Assembly (NCBI GenBank): GCA_009377575.1 | Contig: WHTU01000001.1 | Location: 1 to 64,000 of the forward strand | Source: Nitrososphaeraceae archaeon | Lineage (GTDB): Archaea > Thermoproteota > Nitrososphaeria > Nitrososphaerales > Nitrososphaeraceae | DNA length: 64,000 nucleotides | Direction: 5' to 3' | In this document: one piece after another, positions 17,550 through 27,743 of the stretch | Numbering within the stretch: the first letter of the stretch is position 1 | Layout: the number at the start of each line of letters is the position of its first letter | Notes under the pieces: generated by a model | Databases searched by the model: none | Told to the model about the DNA's origin: nothing | The model's input: only the letters and a program-made list of their open reading frames with translations | Translations under genes and position numbers: made by a program

Positions 17550-18764
17550 TCATATATGGTGTAAGGGATTCATTTCAGAAGTCACAAAAATCCTGTACCA
17601 CACCTCTAGGCTTAGAATCTGCAAGAGCTTGCTAATATATCTAAGATCAAGATTTTCGTCAACTCGCTTAAGTGATCTCAGGTACCAATTTTTATCTATT
17701 AGATCATCCTCGAAAACACGTCCTTTATCCAAAAGCAAGGTCACCGTTTCCCTGCCGGAGCTATTCCAAAGGCTTACAAGGTCCATGCCATATCCAACCT
17801 TCACATTCATTTTCCTGTCAGAATCTTGGGCATAGATTCTTAGAATTTCACGTAATGGAAGTTTTCCTATGTTGTACTCCATACTGTATTTCATCTCTGA
17901 TGGCATATCGAATCCAACCTCTACGACATCATTATCTAACAGAGGTGAAAATCCTTGCAGTTTAAAGAAACGGAAATATTTATCGTTGGTTGGTACAAAA
18001 TCGTGCATGAGCTTACCATTATAATCGGCCAATAGCACCTGGTCCAATGGATTTAGGTCATTGTTGAAATATGAAGTGAGAAGAGAATAGATCGAGGACC
18101 AGTCGAACTTTAACTTGTTGGCAAACATTTCATGCTGATCGGGGACCCAATCCCTTTCATGGCAAGATAGATATATCTTGACTCTTTCAAAGGAGTTTGT
18201 ATTTTGTTCGCAACTTTGCAGAAATTTCTTGTATCGAAAGGTATAGCCGGCAAAGATTTCATCACCTCCATCTCCCGTGAACAACAGATTAGAAATAGAT
18301 TTTGCTTTCTTTATAAAGTAGTACTGATAGACGTTCCACCTTGGTTCTTTTATGATATTTATCATCGCAGGCAAGTCACGTAGGGGATTTTCCACGTAGA
18401 CTTGCTGGAAACCTGCACCTTTCTGTTCTGCAAAATTCTTGGCTTCAAAGGCCTCGTTCTTTTCATCAAAACTGACGTTGATACATTCCAGCTCTAACTC
18501 AGGATATTCTTCGCGCAACAGACATAAGATTAGGTTAGAGTCCACACCAGCACTCAATGCGACACACACCTTATTTTGGGTAAATTTATCTACTTCTCTT
18601 CTAATCGCAGATCTAATTTTGGTCTCAAGAATACGAACAGAAACTGAGTTCTTTTTTGCATAAGATTTGACGATATCTAGAACAGATACATCTCTTAATC
18701 TGAAAGTAGGAACATAAATGTTCATCGGGTCGTACCGGAGAGTCAGCAAAGGAAGAAGGTTCAT
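17550..18764 (-). CDS. Asparagine-synthetase-like amidotransferase lacking the glutaminase domain
   Basis: A 404-residue protein matching only the synthetase half of AsnB. The PP-loop ATP site is SAGVDSN (71-77), and TGDGGDEIFAGY (163-174) is the second signature. The N-terminal Ntn glutaminase domain with its Cys1 is absent; instead there are about 50 short residues. Such domains in glycan clusters are thought to amidate sugar acids (as for WbpG/WbmF-like cases). Ammonia or another protein would have to supply nitrogen. It lies between membrane and glycosyltransferase genes on one strand. Confidence 0.82.
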   Translation of the reverse strand: MNLLPLLTLRYDPMNIYVPTFRLRDVSVLDIVKSYAKKNSVSVRILETKIRSAIRREVDKFTQNKVCVALSAGVDSNLILCLLREEYPELELECINVSFDEKNEAFEAKNFAEQKGAGFQQVYVENPLRDLPAMINIIKEPRWNVYQYYFIKKAKSISNLLFTGDGGDEIFAGYTFRYKKFLQSCEQNTNSFERVKIYLSCHERDWVPDQHEMFANKLKFDWSSIYSLLTSYFNNDLNPLDQVLLADYNGKLMHDFVPTNDKYFRFFKLQGFSPLLDNDVVEVGFDMPSEMKYSMEYNIGKLPLREILRIYAQDSDRKMNVKVGYGMDLVSLWNSSGRETVTLLLDKGRVFEDDLIDKNWYLRSLKRVDENLDLRYISKLLQILSLEVWYRIFVTSEMNPLHHI

Positions 18765-18817
18765 TTGATTAGTATTCTCTATTTCAAGTCCATTATGGAA
18801 GATGGTATTTATTATTG

Positions 18818-19708
18818 TTAGCTCCGTGAATACGCGCGTTCTAGTTGCTTTACAAGACTGCTTACTGTATGATATTTTTCAACATATAGTCTTCCTGCTT
18901 TTGATAACTTCCGCTGCTCCTCGATGTCACTTAGAATGGACTCTAAATCGCTCTTGAGTGTATCCTTAGTTGTTCTGTAAATCGGGGGATTATAACGTTG
19001 AAATAGCTGCGAACTGACGTAAGCGACAACTGGTTTACCTATTGCCATAGCCTCTAGCTCGAATTTCCCGAACCATCCAATTTGGGGTAGTATTTTCCCA
19101 ACAACGAGATCGCACGAGGAAAGGATTGTCAAAACCTCGCTGCGCGGAATGTCAAATAAAGTCACTATTTTACACTTGCCTTCCTTCTCCAACTCTTGAA
19201 GTGTGTTTGAGTATAAATCTGCATACTTCTGGTACAACCTGTAATGAGGATAGTGGGCAACAATTGGCTTCCGAGAAGGAGAGAATTTGTCTGAATAGCT
19301 TGGAGTATAAACAAGGTGTTCTAGATCCACGGGAGTAGGAAACCACTCGCCGTTAGGAGCAAATTCCAATAGATCAGGCGTAGAAACTAGACAAAAATCA
19401 TTATCAATTTTTCCCCTTAGATCATCTCCGTGGTAATGCTTTAAGTAGGTCCTGTTTTCTTTTCGTTTTTCTAGAATCCTCCTGAGAGACCCATAAGGAT
19501 AGTGATAATGCCAGATATCGTATCCCTTCAGTTTCCTCAAGAATTTCCATCTTGATATTGGAAAATAGTAATTTACCTTTTCTCCTCCGAACTGCCGGTG
19601 CAAGTATTTATTGAAAACAAATACGTCGGCTTCGTTTCCTAAAAATCGTTGATGTTTGCTCAGAATAGACGCGATTCCGGCGGTATTATTTACATGTGCA
19701 ATTCTCAT
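18818..19708 (-). CDS. Glycosyltransferase, GT-B fold
   Basis: A 296-residue GT-B-type enzyme, short for the family. It begins MRIAHVNNTAGIASIL and contains YDIWHYHYPYGSL, LKHYHGDDLRG and VGKILPQIGWFGKFELEAMAIGKPVVAYV, the last being the E-x7-E-like nucleotide-sugar region of GT4-like enzymes. It is the upstream gene of the minus-strand glycan block. The acceptor and donor cannot be read from sequence. Confidence 0.83.
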   Translation of the reverse strand: MRIAHVNNTAGIASILSKHQRFLGNEADVFVFNKYLHRQFGGEKVNYYFPISRWKFLRKLKGYDIWHYHYPYGSLRRILEKRKENRTYLKHYHGDDLRGKIDNDFCLVSTPDLLEFAPNGEWFPTPVDLEHLVYTPSYSDKFSPSRKPIVAHYPHYRLYQKYADLYSNTLQELEKEGKCKIVTLFDIPRSEVLTILSSCDLVVGKILPQIGWFGKFELEAMAIGKPVVAYVSSQLFQRYNPPIYRTTKDTLKSDLESILSDIEEQRKLSKAGRLYVEKYHTVSSLVKQLERAYSRS

Positions 19709-19789
19709 TTTAAGGCAACCTCAATTATACTCCGAAGGCAGACTGGACCACAACACCATTATCACAGCTAGAACTAAGGTTTTGGGTTC

Positions 19790-20668
19790 CTAATGCGTAG
19801 TGTATTTGCGTTCTAGATCTATGTACTTTTGCAGGTTTACAAGCCGATTGAATTCTTCAAATGTGATCATCTTCTCCCTTTCTCTGGAGGTACTACCAGA
19901 TCTATGGAGCTCCTCAAAGACTTGTTTCATGGCAAATGCTGAAGCGAATAGACCGGAGAGGGGAAAAACACCGATCCTGAAACCTAGGTCATGAAGCTCT
20001 GGCGCTGTCAGGTTTGGTGTGATGCCTCCCTCGATCATGTTAGCGACCAATGGGGCATCAATCTTGCTGCCTATTTCCTTTAGCTCGTCTATCGATCTAG
20101 GAGCTTCGACAAAAATGACATCTGCGCCAGATTTGAAATATTCTCTGCCACGTTCTATGGCTTCATCCAAGCCAGATGTGGCACGAGCATCAGTCCTCGC
20201 AACTACAATAAAGTCATTGTCGTCACGAGCGTCGATCGCAGCTCTTAACTTCAGCAAATATTCATCGACTGAAATTATATCCTTTCCTGCCATGTGGCCA
20301 CAGCGCTTAGGCCATACCTGATCCTCTAAAAATATTCCGGAAGCACCCATCGCTTCAAGGTCTTTTACAATGCGCCACACGCTAAGGGGATTACCATATC
20401 CAGTATCGATATCTACTATGACAGGTATATTCACCGCTCGTACAATTTTTCGTGCATTATCCATAGTTTCTCCAGCGTTCAAAAAGCCATAATCTGGCAT
20501 ACCTAATATGGTAGCTGCAGAACCATAACCGGTTTGAAAAATGGCGTCGAAGCCAGTGATCTCAGTGATTCGGGCGCTCAAAGCGTCAAATACCCCGGGC
20601 AATACGAGAAATTCATTGGGGTTCAAAATTTTTTGTCTAAGATGTTGTATGTCTGATTTGGAATTCAT
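19790..20668 (-). CDS. Isocitrate lyase/PEP mutase superfamily enzyme (methylisocitrate-lyase-like)
   Basis: A 292-residue TIM-barrel enzyme with DIDTGYGNP (86-94, Mg-binding acids), EDQVWPKRCGH (115-125) and VARTDA. The KRCGH loop with its catalytic Cys123 marks the lyase branch (isocitrate, 2-methylisocitrate or dimethylmalate lyase) rather than PEP mutase, which lacks this Cys. No methylcitrate-cycle partners are adjacent, so the true substrate is open; oxaloacetate hydrolase/decarboxylase activity also occurs in the family. It is cytoplasmic, upstream of the glycan block but likely its own unit. Confidence 0.85.
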   Translation of the reverse strand: MNSKSDIQHLRQKILNPNEFLVLPGVFDALSARITEITGFDAIFQTGYGSAATILGMPDYGFLNAGETMDNARKIVRAVNIPVIVDIDTGYGNPLSVWRIVKDLEAMGASGIFLEDQVWPKRCGHMAGKDIISVDEYLLKLRAAIDARDDNDFIVVARTDARATSGLDEAIERGREYFKSGADVIFVEAPRSIDELKEIGSKIDAPLVANMIEGGITPNLTAPELHDLGFRIGVFPLSGLFASAFAMKQVFEELHRSGSTSREREKMITFEEFNRLVNLQKYIDLERKYTTH

Positions 20669-20934
20669 GATGCAGAATAGAATAAATTGGCTATTAAGTT
20701 ATCGTCATATTTTGTTAAAACAATCTGTTTATCACAGGGTCTGCATACTAAATGAGCTCGCAAATTCTCTTGGCAGATAACTAGAAGCTAGCCATTCCTA
20801 TGCAACAAACAAATCCAGAATTTGGGTCCTGTATTTAATCTGCGAATAGATCCTTTAAACCAACTCCTCTACAAGTAATTTGGGGTCAAACATAAGTATA
20901 TATCGCATCTGACCTATTCGAATGAACGATTTAG

Positions 20935-21291
20935 ATGGTTCTACATATTTATGTAGATGGTAGCGGTAGTCCTAACCCCAGATATGGTTATCTAATTGAC
21001 GAGACTGGGGAATCTCATATGGAATCTCATGAAGGTATTACTAATAATGAGGCGGAATACTTGGCTATCATCACTGCGCTTAACGGTGTCATTGACAAAG
21101 ATAATCACATTATAATACTGTCGGACAGCCAATTGGTGGTTAATCAAATAAATCACAAATATGGAATAAACAATCAAAAATTGAGAAGTCTAGCCTCTCA
21201 GGTTTGGGTCCTCGAAAAAAAGTTTGACAAATTTGAACTCCATTGGGTCCGCAGGTCAGAAAATAAGGCGGGAAAGATGCTTGGTAGTTAA
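20935..21291 (+). CDS. RNase H-like protein (type 1), last acidic residue absent
   Basis: A 118-residue RNase H fold. Asp8 (IYVDGSG), Glu39 (TNNEAEY) and Asp64 (LSDSQLVV) match three catalytic acids of RNase HI. The fourth, expected in an NKxAD motif, is absent: the end reads ENKAGKMLGS. This shortened archaeal type is often called RNase H-like or reverse-transcriptase-like. It would cleave RNA in RNA-DNA hybrids if still active. The ATG is about 20 bases after a weak AT-rich region; no operon partner is adjacent. Confidence 0.82.
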   Translation: MVLHIYVDGSGSPNPRYGYLIDETGESHMESHEGITNNEAEYLAIITALNGVIDKDNHIIILSDSQLVVNQINHKYGINNQKLRSLASQVWVLEKKFDKFELHWVRRSENKAGKMLGS

Positions 21292-22146
21292 AAAGAAATA
21301 ATCTGCAGTCCAAAAGGCATATACAAGAATCACATTGAATTTGATTACTTTACTATACCAAAATTATTGTCACTCAATCTATTAAAGGGAATGTCCAATA
21401 TACGTTCTGATCTGCAGAAACACAATTTATTCGATTCAATGAGACAGCATCTCAACTGTAAAGGTTCTAACGATTTCAAGACTTGAGAACATACTCCGTC
21501 TTGTAATGACAATATAGGACTTTAAATATGTTATTAACAATTTATGGAAGTAATAAACCTAAACCTACACATTCTAAGCCAACCTCAACTTAAATACTGT
21601 CCAATATTCATTATTAGGATAAATCTTGAAAATGATTCTCTTATGGAGTAAAACCATGTGAATATTCAAATGTAATATTTTATCTCCTTCCCATTGGCAC
21701 AATACGGACAATAGAGGAAAACAATCTGTCTAACCATCTTAAATCCAAGTAGAGAGAATACTAAACTAGGTGAGCCTAACCTGTAATTTGAAGCGAAGTG
21801 CTTCATGACTGTTATTGAACTTAACTGCAACCAGGATTTCTGGTCAATTCGACTGTAAGAATAATAAGTAAGAGGACTAAATTGATCACTTTTCACTAAC
21901 AACCCAAATATATGATACAAAATCATTTAATGGTTGGGGAATCGCAATAGTATCAACCAAGGGAGAGCCTTTGGGCTTCTGTATTTCACAAGACTAAAGT
22001 CCTAGAAAGGCGGAAACTGCCTTCCTCCATTATTTTATTGTGTTCTCAATACAAGAGTTGTCCTGACAGTTCTGATACTTTTAAACGAACAAACAAACAG
22101 GATTTGTTCTTAGATCGTCGCTCTTACCTCCGAACTATTCAGGCTG
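21292..22146. other. Gene-poor spacer
   Basis: I see no convincing gene in these 855 bases. One 86-codon minus-strand reading frame (21666-21926) ends LYCPYCANGKEIKYYI but otherwise has no recognisable features. A short inverted repeat, AAGGC/GCCTT, lies near 21997-22013. Confidence 0.4.
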
Positions 22147-22416
22147 TTATACTGCCGAGCTTTCTTCTTCTGAAATAGAGGTTAATTCATTCATAGTATT
22201 GTAAATTTCCAAGTATCTCTTTCCTTTTTGGGTAGTAATATATGTCTGTTCACCCAACCTATATTCTAGCAATCCATTATCTTGTAACTCCGTCAAATGG
22301 GCACAAAGTTGATTGTGAGAAAGATATGCCTTATACATAATCTTTGTCTTGTTTTCTGCAGCTATTGCTGCTTCCAAAATCATCGCATTTATGTCCTGTC
22401 TGCCCCTATTTTTCAT
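22147..22416 (-). CDS. Winged-helix transcriptional regulator, small archaeal type
   Basis: An 89-residue winged helix-turn-helix protein: RQDINAMILEAA, TKIMYKAYLSHNQLCAHLTE (recognition region) and LLEYRLGEQTYITTQKGKRYLE (wing). This single-domain form, with the closing TTQKGKRYLE signature, is a large thaumarchaeal family related to HTH_45/ArnR-type regulators. It probably acts as a dimer on its own or nearby promoters. Target unknown. Confidence 0.85.
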   Translation of the reverse strand: MKNRGRQDINAMILEAAIAAENKTKIMYKAYLSHNQLCAHLTELQDNGLLEYRLGEQTYITTQKGKRYLEIYNTMNELTSISEEESSAV

Positions 22417-22781
22417 GATATGAATTGCTATGCAAGATGAAGTTATTTATCAGAATCGAAAAGAGGTTATCAGTTTAGGTTATATTGCATACTTACGGTA
22501 TTCCATACTATAATATTCTTCTTGCAAAAACTAGTATTATGTAATACATATGTATTTTTATGACTTCGAACCGTCCAGAAGTTATTGGAACCTATCACTA
22601 AATATTTAGTAAGTTTATAATTATTGCACGGTCTCCACTGAATCACCCCCCCTTACTCGTAATAGGCAAGATAGGCAAAATGGAAATTGTTCAATTTTGG
22701 CCACTAGAACACATCCAGGCGATGTCGTGTTTTTCTAGATTATTGGAGTAGCTTCGACTTAATCTCACGAACAATGCAGAA

Positions 22782-22970
22782 TCAAGTTCTTTTTCCCTTC
22801 CATCCTTCAAAACACTGTAGATGGTAGTACTCTGTTTCATTTCCTGTATTGGCTACCACGTACACACTCCCGAGGGAGTCCAGATTTATCACTTTTTTGC
22901 ATTCACTGCAGAATACTGGAGCTTGAGCTGCCGACATAGTTACTCTTTCATGTCCCTCTTTAGTAGGCAA
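22782..22970 (-). CDS. Small zinc-binding protein (LIM-like half finger)
   Basis: A 62-residue protein with Cys21, Cys24, His50 and Cys53 (FCSECKKV ... YYHLQCFEGW), a likely single zinc site like one LIM finger. An internal ATG at residue 12 (MSAAQAP) could be the true start. Such mini-proteins are common and uncharacterised in thaumarchaea. It has long non-coding flanks. Confidence 0.55.
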   Translation of the reverse strand: MPTKEGHERVTMSAAQAPVFCSECKKVINLDSLGSVYVVANTGNETEYYHLQCFEGWKGKRT

Positions 22971-23484
22971 GAATTAAGATTTTAACTTTGCTGTTCATCG
23001 TTTCCTATTTTGATAGGTTTAGCTAGCATATCTGCGTGCTGTAAATGCCAGGATAATCTCCATTTTAGAAAGCTGCCCGTGCATCTATAATATCAGAAGT
23101 GAAATTAAGGGGTTTCTAGCATTAATTGTTAGCGTAAAATATATGATGTTTAAATGAACAGAAGATCGTTAAGAATAGTACCGTCTTAAAGATCGCTTTG
23201 TATTGTGCTAATAGACAGGTGATTTTTACCGCAGCTAAAATGAAATTCATAATAACCTACACAGGTACTTTCCAAGAAGCGATTAAATGCCTAATTTTGA
23301 GGCGTATGAGGATGAAAGTTTGCTAGACTATTCCTAGAAGTTCATCTGATAGTCCAGCATTCGAAATTACCAAAGTATACAGCATTGATGAATTTGTAAA
23401 ACACTCGTAATTGTCCGTTTACATATATACAATATGGACTCAACATGTTCGCGAGATAAGAGATAAATAATTGATGTGCGTTGA
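22971..23484. other. Spacer without recognised gene
   Basis: These 514 bases are AT-rich and hold no reading frame I can support. The last about 60 bases presumably carry the promoter of the CBS-domain gene. Confidence 0.4.
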
Positions 23485-24144
23485 TTGATTGTGCAAGAGG
23501 AGAAGGATCAGAACAAGCAACAATCTAACACTATTGCATCGTATCTTTCGTCGACTGTTGGGTCCATTTCTAATTCTGATGTGATCATCCTCGAAGCAAA
23601 TAGTACTGTTGACGATGCGAGCCGTCTCATGAAAGAAAAGAATTCTACGAGTGTTCTTGTATCTGCAAGGGGGGATATCGTTGGCGTGGTTAGCAAAACA
23701 GACATTTTATTCAAAGTAATGTCTCAAAACAGAGATCCCTCTAAGGTAAAGCTTCGGGAAATAATGTCTAGTCCTGTGCTGACCATACGCCCTAATGCGA
23801 CCGTAGAGGAGGCGTTATCCAGGATGGCGAAACGAAATGTCAGACAAATATTTCTTCATGCCTTTAACGCAATAATTGGAGTGATATCTAGAGAACAAAT
23901 CTATAGGAGGATGGAGGAAATTTCTCTATCGACTGAAAATTTGGCAATAAGTGGGACACCAGTGTGCATTGTGAATTCGAAATCTGTCACATACATCAAA
24001 GATAAGAGTAAAGTAAATTACCTATGTCCATATTGTCAGTCACCATTTGATACCACTGAAGGCCTTTCAAAACATATGGACAGATTTCATAATGAATTTG
24101 ATGCAGGCGTTCTTGAAGGAGATGTCAGATCTATCTTCGATTAG
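23485..24144 (+). CDS. CBS-domain pair fused to a C2H2 zinc finger
   Basis: A 219-residue protein. Residues about 25-145 form two CBS motifs (VDDASRLMKEKNSTSVLV ... GVVSKTDILFKV; MSSPVLTIRPNATVEEAL ... IIGVISREQI), which usually bind adenine nucleotides. The C-terminus carries a classical C2H2 finger: Cys181, Cys184, His197, His202 (spacing 2-12-4). The fusion suggests nucleotide-dependent DNA or RNA binding. Start is either the TTG at 23485 or the GTG two codons later. It stands alone. Regulatory target unknown. Confidence 0.85.
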   Translation: MIVQEEKDQNKQQSNTIASYLSSTVGSISNSDVIILEANSTVDDASRLMKEKNSTSVLVSARGDIVGVVSKTDILFKVMSQNRDPSKVKLREIMSSPVLTIRPNATVEEALSRMAKRNVRQIFLHAFNAIIGVISREQIYRRMEEISLSTENLAISGTPVCIVNSKSVTYIKDKSKVNYLCPYCQSPFDTTEGLSKHMDRFHNEFDAGVLEGDVRSIFD

Positions 24145-24775
24145 TTCAACTGACTCTCTTTGCATTAATTTAGGTTTTGAAACTTTAGACTCAAGCTGCA
24201 CATTTAATAATTGAGACTGACTAGGATTTTTGAAAGTTTCATTATTTTGGTTGCAAATTAAACTATACCCCAATAGGTAACGAGATTTCCAATAATAAAA
24301 CATAATATAATTTAGCATCATTATCCGCTTTTCGAACTTTAATGACTGTCACTAAGTCTGTTAATGTTTCCTTGTTCTCAAAAAACGCCCAGGTTCAAAA
24401 GGTAAAGTTGACGTTGTCAACGTTCCTCATTTAGAAGAGCATCAAAATGTAAATGACTGTACTTCTCCTATCCAAGAGATTTACTTCTATTGATGTGAAT
24501 TTAGGATTGGACCTAACCCACCGATCAATAGTATGGCTAATTGAAGCACCAATATCTTACGAAAGAAATAGGGATTTGCATAAAGGTCTCAATGCTATCT
24601 TTGATACTATCTATTGTTATAAGGATCAAGGATAAATGTAAACTGATCAGGTTTTACATACTAATAATAGAAATGTATAATTATTACAATCTTTTGTAAC
24701 TATTAGTGTATTTTCATACCACATCGGCATTCACTCAAGAAAATATAATAATAACCTAGTCGTATATTTGAGGAG
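24145..24775. other. AT-rich spacer
   Basis: No supported gene in 631 bases. A 60-codon plus-strand frame (24453-24635) lacks recognisable motifs and is probably chance. Confidence 0.4.
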
Positions 24776-25273
24776 TTGCAGAAACATATCTCTAAGCGGC
24801 TTTTCAGTATTGAGAAGAAAGGGCAGAATCTAAACAAAGAGATTCAAAAGATACGTAGTGGATTTTTTTCATTTGAGGAGATCTGTCCACAATGGTCTCT
24901 TGCATTGCGACTAGGATGTACGAATAATCCCAATCTGGATGTCCAGGACGCAAAGAACTGTATTGTTGGAGAGGCTCATGGCTTCCGAAACAAGTGTTTG
25001 GTATGTTCAAAATGCTGGGAGTATTCTCAGAGCTTCACTTTCTGTACCTACGGAAACAAGAATCACAAATACATCATAACTGATAGTCAGAGGTTCGAAG
25101 ATTTGAAGTTCGATTTTGTCTCTCATTTTAACCAAAAACATCTCCTCAATCGATTTCATCAGCAAAATATTCTAATTCTGCCGATTCGAAGTGTGTCAAG
25201 AGTTTTACGTAGGCTCAAAAATATATCATTATTGTTGTCCTGTATGAAAGTGTTCGCAAAAATAGTAATATAG
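24776..25273 (+). CDS. Cys-rich protein, unknown
   Basis: A 165-codon frame with a TTG start. The N-terminal half is plausible protein, with SLALRLGCTNNPNLDVQDAK and seven cysteines (37, 48, 62, 74, 77, 80, 90), including CLVCSKC, suggesting a metal site. The composition is more protein-like than its spacers, and I believe a related thaumarchaeal family exists, but cannot confirm. The C-terminal third is hydrophobic and basic. Function unknown. Confidence 0.5.
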   Translation: MQKHISKRLFSIEKKGQNLNKEIQKIRSGFFSFEEICPQWSLALRLGCTNNPNLDVQDAKNCIVGEAHGFRNKCLVCSKCWEYSQSFTFCTYGNKNHKYIITDSQRFEDLKFDFVSHFNQKHLLNRFHQQNILILPIRSVSRVLRRLKNISLLLSCMKVFAKIVI

Positions 25274-25603
25274 TTTTAATGAGTGAATATCAGATAGATT
25301 AGCTGAACCCGATTATTTTGCAGTAGAGTTACAGCTGCTTAATTCGTAATATATGGGAATCCAGTAAAGATTAATAGCATCCTCGATATCATTATCTTGT
25401 GTGGTCAGGCCATACGACGTTAACCACTATATTTGTGCTAAGCCGAACTAAAAGACAGATGATTCAAATTAATTCTTACAGGATATCGCAAACATCCCTG
25501 TAAGAGATGATTACATTCATCGGCATAGCATTGTACTCGAAGCAATTCATAATTTATGAATATCATAAATATCAATAAGTAGGAACGCAGCTCAAATTAC
25601 TTT
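25274..25603. other. Spacer without recognised gene
   Basis: I see only AT-rich sequence with stops in all frames over these 330 bases. Confidence 0.4.
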
Positions 25604-26107
25604 TTAGTTGGTGCCATATTGTTCTCTATATACCAATTGGCTAAGAGGGAGACGATTCTTTTTCTTTCCGGTCAATGGTTTGAGGGGATAACCGAAACCT
25701 AGGATAATAGAAGGAGTCAAATCGTTTGGGATTCTAAAGTCATTTCGAAGATTTCCTTCTTTTATTCCTGTAAACAGCCCGGAAACTACTCCTTCGTTCC
25801 ATGCAGTAAGTTGCATGCTTTGAGCAACTCTCCCTGCATCGATTAAATGGAAGCGCAGTGTTGGATTCGTCAGAATAATTATTGCAAAATCTGCACCTGC
25901 AATCCATCCTCCGCTAGTACTGTCCAGAGCCAGCTGGCTCAGATTTTTCTTGTCTTCAACGAGGACAAAGCGCCAGTGTTGCAGGTTCAAACCTGAACCT
26001 GTTTGTCTAGCAGATTCGAGAATTCTTCGCTTTATTTCTGATTCAACCTCTTTCCTCATAAATTCCCGTACTTCAAGTTTGGATACTACGCATTCGAAAG
26101 TGTTCAT
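25604..26107 (-). CDS. Nitroreductase-family FMN protein
   Basis: A 167-residue, short member of the nitroreductase family. The FMN-phosphate region is seen in ARQTGSGLNLQHWRFVLV (33-50), and the C-terminal ILGFGYPLKPLTGKKKNRLPL is the usual family ending (G-P/Y-P ... K-x-R). DAGRVAQSMQLTAWNEGVVSG is the dimer helix. It would reduce nitro-compounds, quinones or flavins using NAD(P)H. The substrate is unknown. It is a single gene between AT-rich spacers. Confidence 0.85.
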   Translation of the reverse strand: MNTFECVVSKLEVREFMRKEVESEIKRRILESARQTGSGLNLQHWRFVLVEDKKNLSQLALDSTSGGWIAGADFAIIILTNPTLRFHLIDAGRVAQSMQLTAWNEGVVSGLFTGIKEGNLRNDFRIPNDLTPSIILGFGYPLKPLTGKKKNRLPLSQLVYREQYGTN

Positions 26108-26442
26108 TCCTTGATTATCAACACAATATATGGTTTGAGCCCTTAAAGGCTTTCATGGCCTAATTGGGTCATGACAACCTATTCTATGAATTTGCTAGAC
26201 GCAAATCGTAGCAATATTTAAGGTCGCATTCACCTCTTCTGTTCAAAGGCACAGCGATTAAGAATTCAGTCTTGGTTATTGTACCTGAATTGCTTTCATC
26301 GCCTGAGGATGGATGGAATTTCGTTCTCCCCATTTTCCTCGTTTGATTCATCTCCATCTTGAGGTCCCATTTCATCTTCTTGAACTTCGTCTCCGATAGA
26401 AATTCAATTCATATCCGACCCGAATGTATTCACTTCAATTAA
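26108..26442. other. Spacer between nitroreductase and PQQ dehydrogenase relic
   Basis: No supported gene. A 63-codon minus-strand frame has no recognisable features. Confidence 0.35.
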
Positions 26443-27743
26443 TCAATTTTCTTGTTCGCTAATACCATTTTGAGATGAGGAATCGTTTTTTAATAGAGAA
26501 GTTGGAAGAATCTTGAGGAGACTTCCCTGACCATCATTTTCCCTATCGAATGTCAGAAGGTACAAATTGCCATCAGGCCCAGTTTCTATTTCCGTAATCC
26601 TGCAAAACCAGTTCCAATCGTCACAGCTGATAGCTCTTCATCGCTATCTGCGACCAGATCGCCCAAGGGTGAGTCCTTTTCCAAACTTATCCCTGTTCTA
26701 TCAGCGTTAGGCTAGAAATAGTAAAGCGTCCCCGAAGTTATATCTCCTGCGAAGACGCCATTTTCGTAATTTGATCTAAATGCCGTCGAATTGAGAAACT
26801 CAATGTCAGTTATCCCTCGCGATTCTGCCCAACTGAAGACAGGGTCAGCATAATAGGATCCTGGAATACTAGTCAAACTAGATTCAGATACGCCTGCGTT
26901 GGCGCTCATCGGACCCATGGCCGATTTCCATCCACTATTGAATCCAGGCTCAACTACATTAATTTCATCGAATACATCTTCGCCATTTTCTGCGTCCCAG
27001 AGCTTTCCTGTTACAGGGTCAAAATCAAAACCGTAGCTGTTTCTAATGCCGTAGGCATAATATCTGCCAACTTCATCGCCTTTGGCAGCAAATGGATTAT
27101 TCACAGAAGCTGATCCATTAATGGGGTTTACTCTAAGTATTACGCCACTATCATCTGGCGGCGGTCCATTTTGGAAGTTTTGAAGCTGCCCTTCTCTTTG
27201 CATTTCTCCAACTATGACATATAGTTGCTTATCAGGGCCAACCTTTAGCTTGCCTCCTTGATGATTTGTGCCGGGTGTGGCTGGAAGGTCTAAAAGTAAC
27301 TGCGGGTCAGTTAGAGAGGAGCCGTCCCAAGCATAGCTATATACTCTATTCCGGACTTCGTTTTCGGTAGAAATTCCCTCTACCGGGGCGCCATTTTCAG
27401 TGACAAAAAGGTATACTTTAACACCGTCGTAAGCTATCCCCAATAAACCACGCTCGTTATTACTTTCAATATCTTCAATCTGTAACACTGGTTCTGGTTG
27501 CAATACTCCGTTTGAAATCAATCTGACATTCCCTCCCTTTTCTAACAGTAAGATATTGTTATTATCAAGAAAAATAAGACTGGTTGGGGAAGCTAATCCG
27601 TCAACCATAACTTGAATTGTGAGGCTTGGATCATTAAGCTGCCCCTGAGCAAAAACCGAATCAAGCCCGAAAGGAAATATTAAAAAAACAAAAGCGATAG
27701 CCACAAAAGGCGATATCCCTAAAGTCCCCAAAACATCTGACAT
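26443..27743 (-). pseudogene. PQQ-dependent sugar dehydrogenase (glucose/sorbosone type), disrupted
   Basis: The intact part encodes 343 residues: a signal peptide or anchor (about 9-32, ending VFAQ), then a six-bladed glucose/sorbosone dehydrogenase propeller with NERGLLGIAYD, GTNHQGGKLKVGPD, YAYGIRNSYGFDFDP and DAENGEDVFDEINVVEPGFNSGW. An in-frame TAG at 26712-26714 follows GTLYYF. The same frame then continues PNADRTG to FAGL, where one base seems lost (about 26596-26600), and the remainder ITEIETGPDGNLYLLTFDRE resumes in another frame to a stop at 26443-26445. The enzyme oxidises sugars outside the membrane with PQQ. Two lesions suggest decay, although sequence error cannot be excluded. 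Confidence 0.83.
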
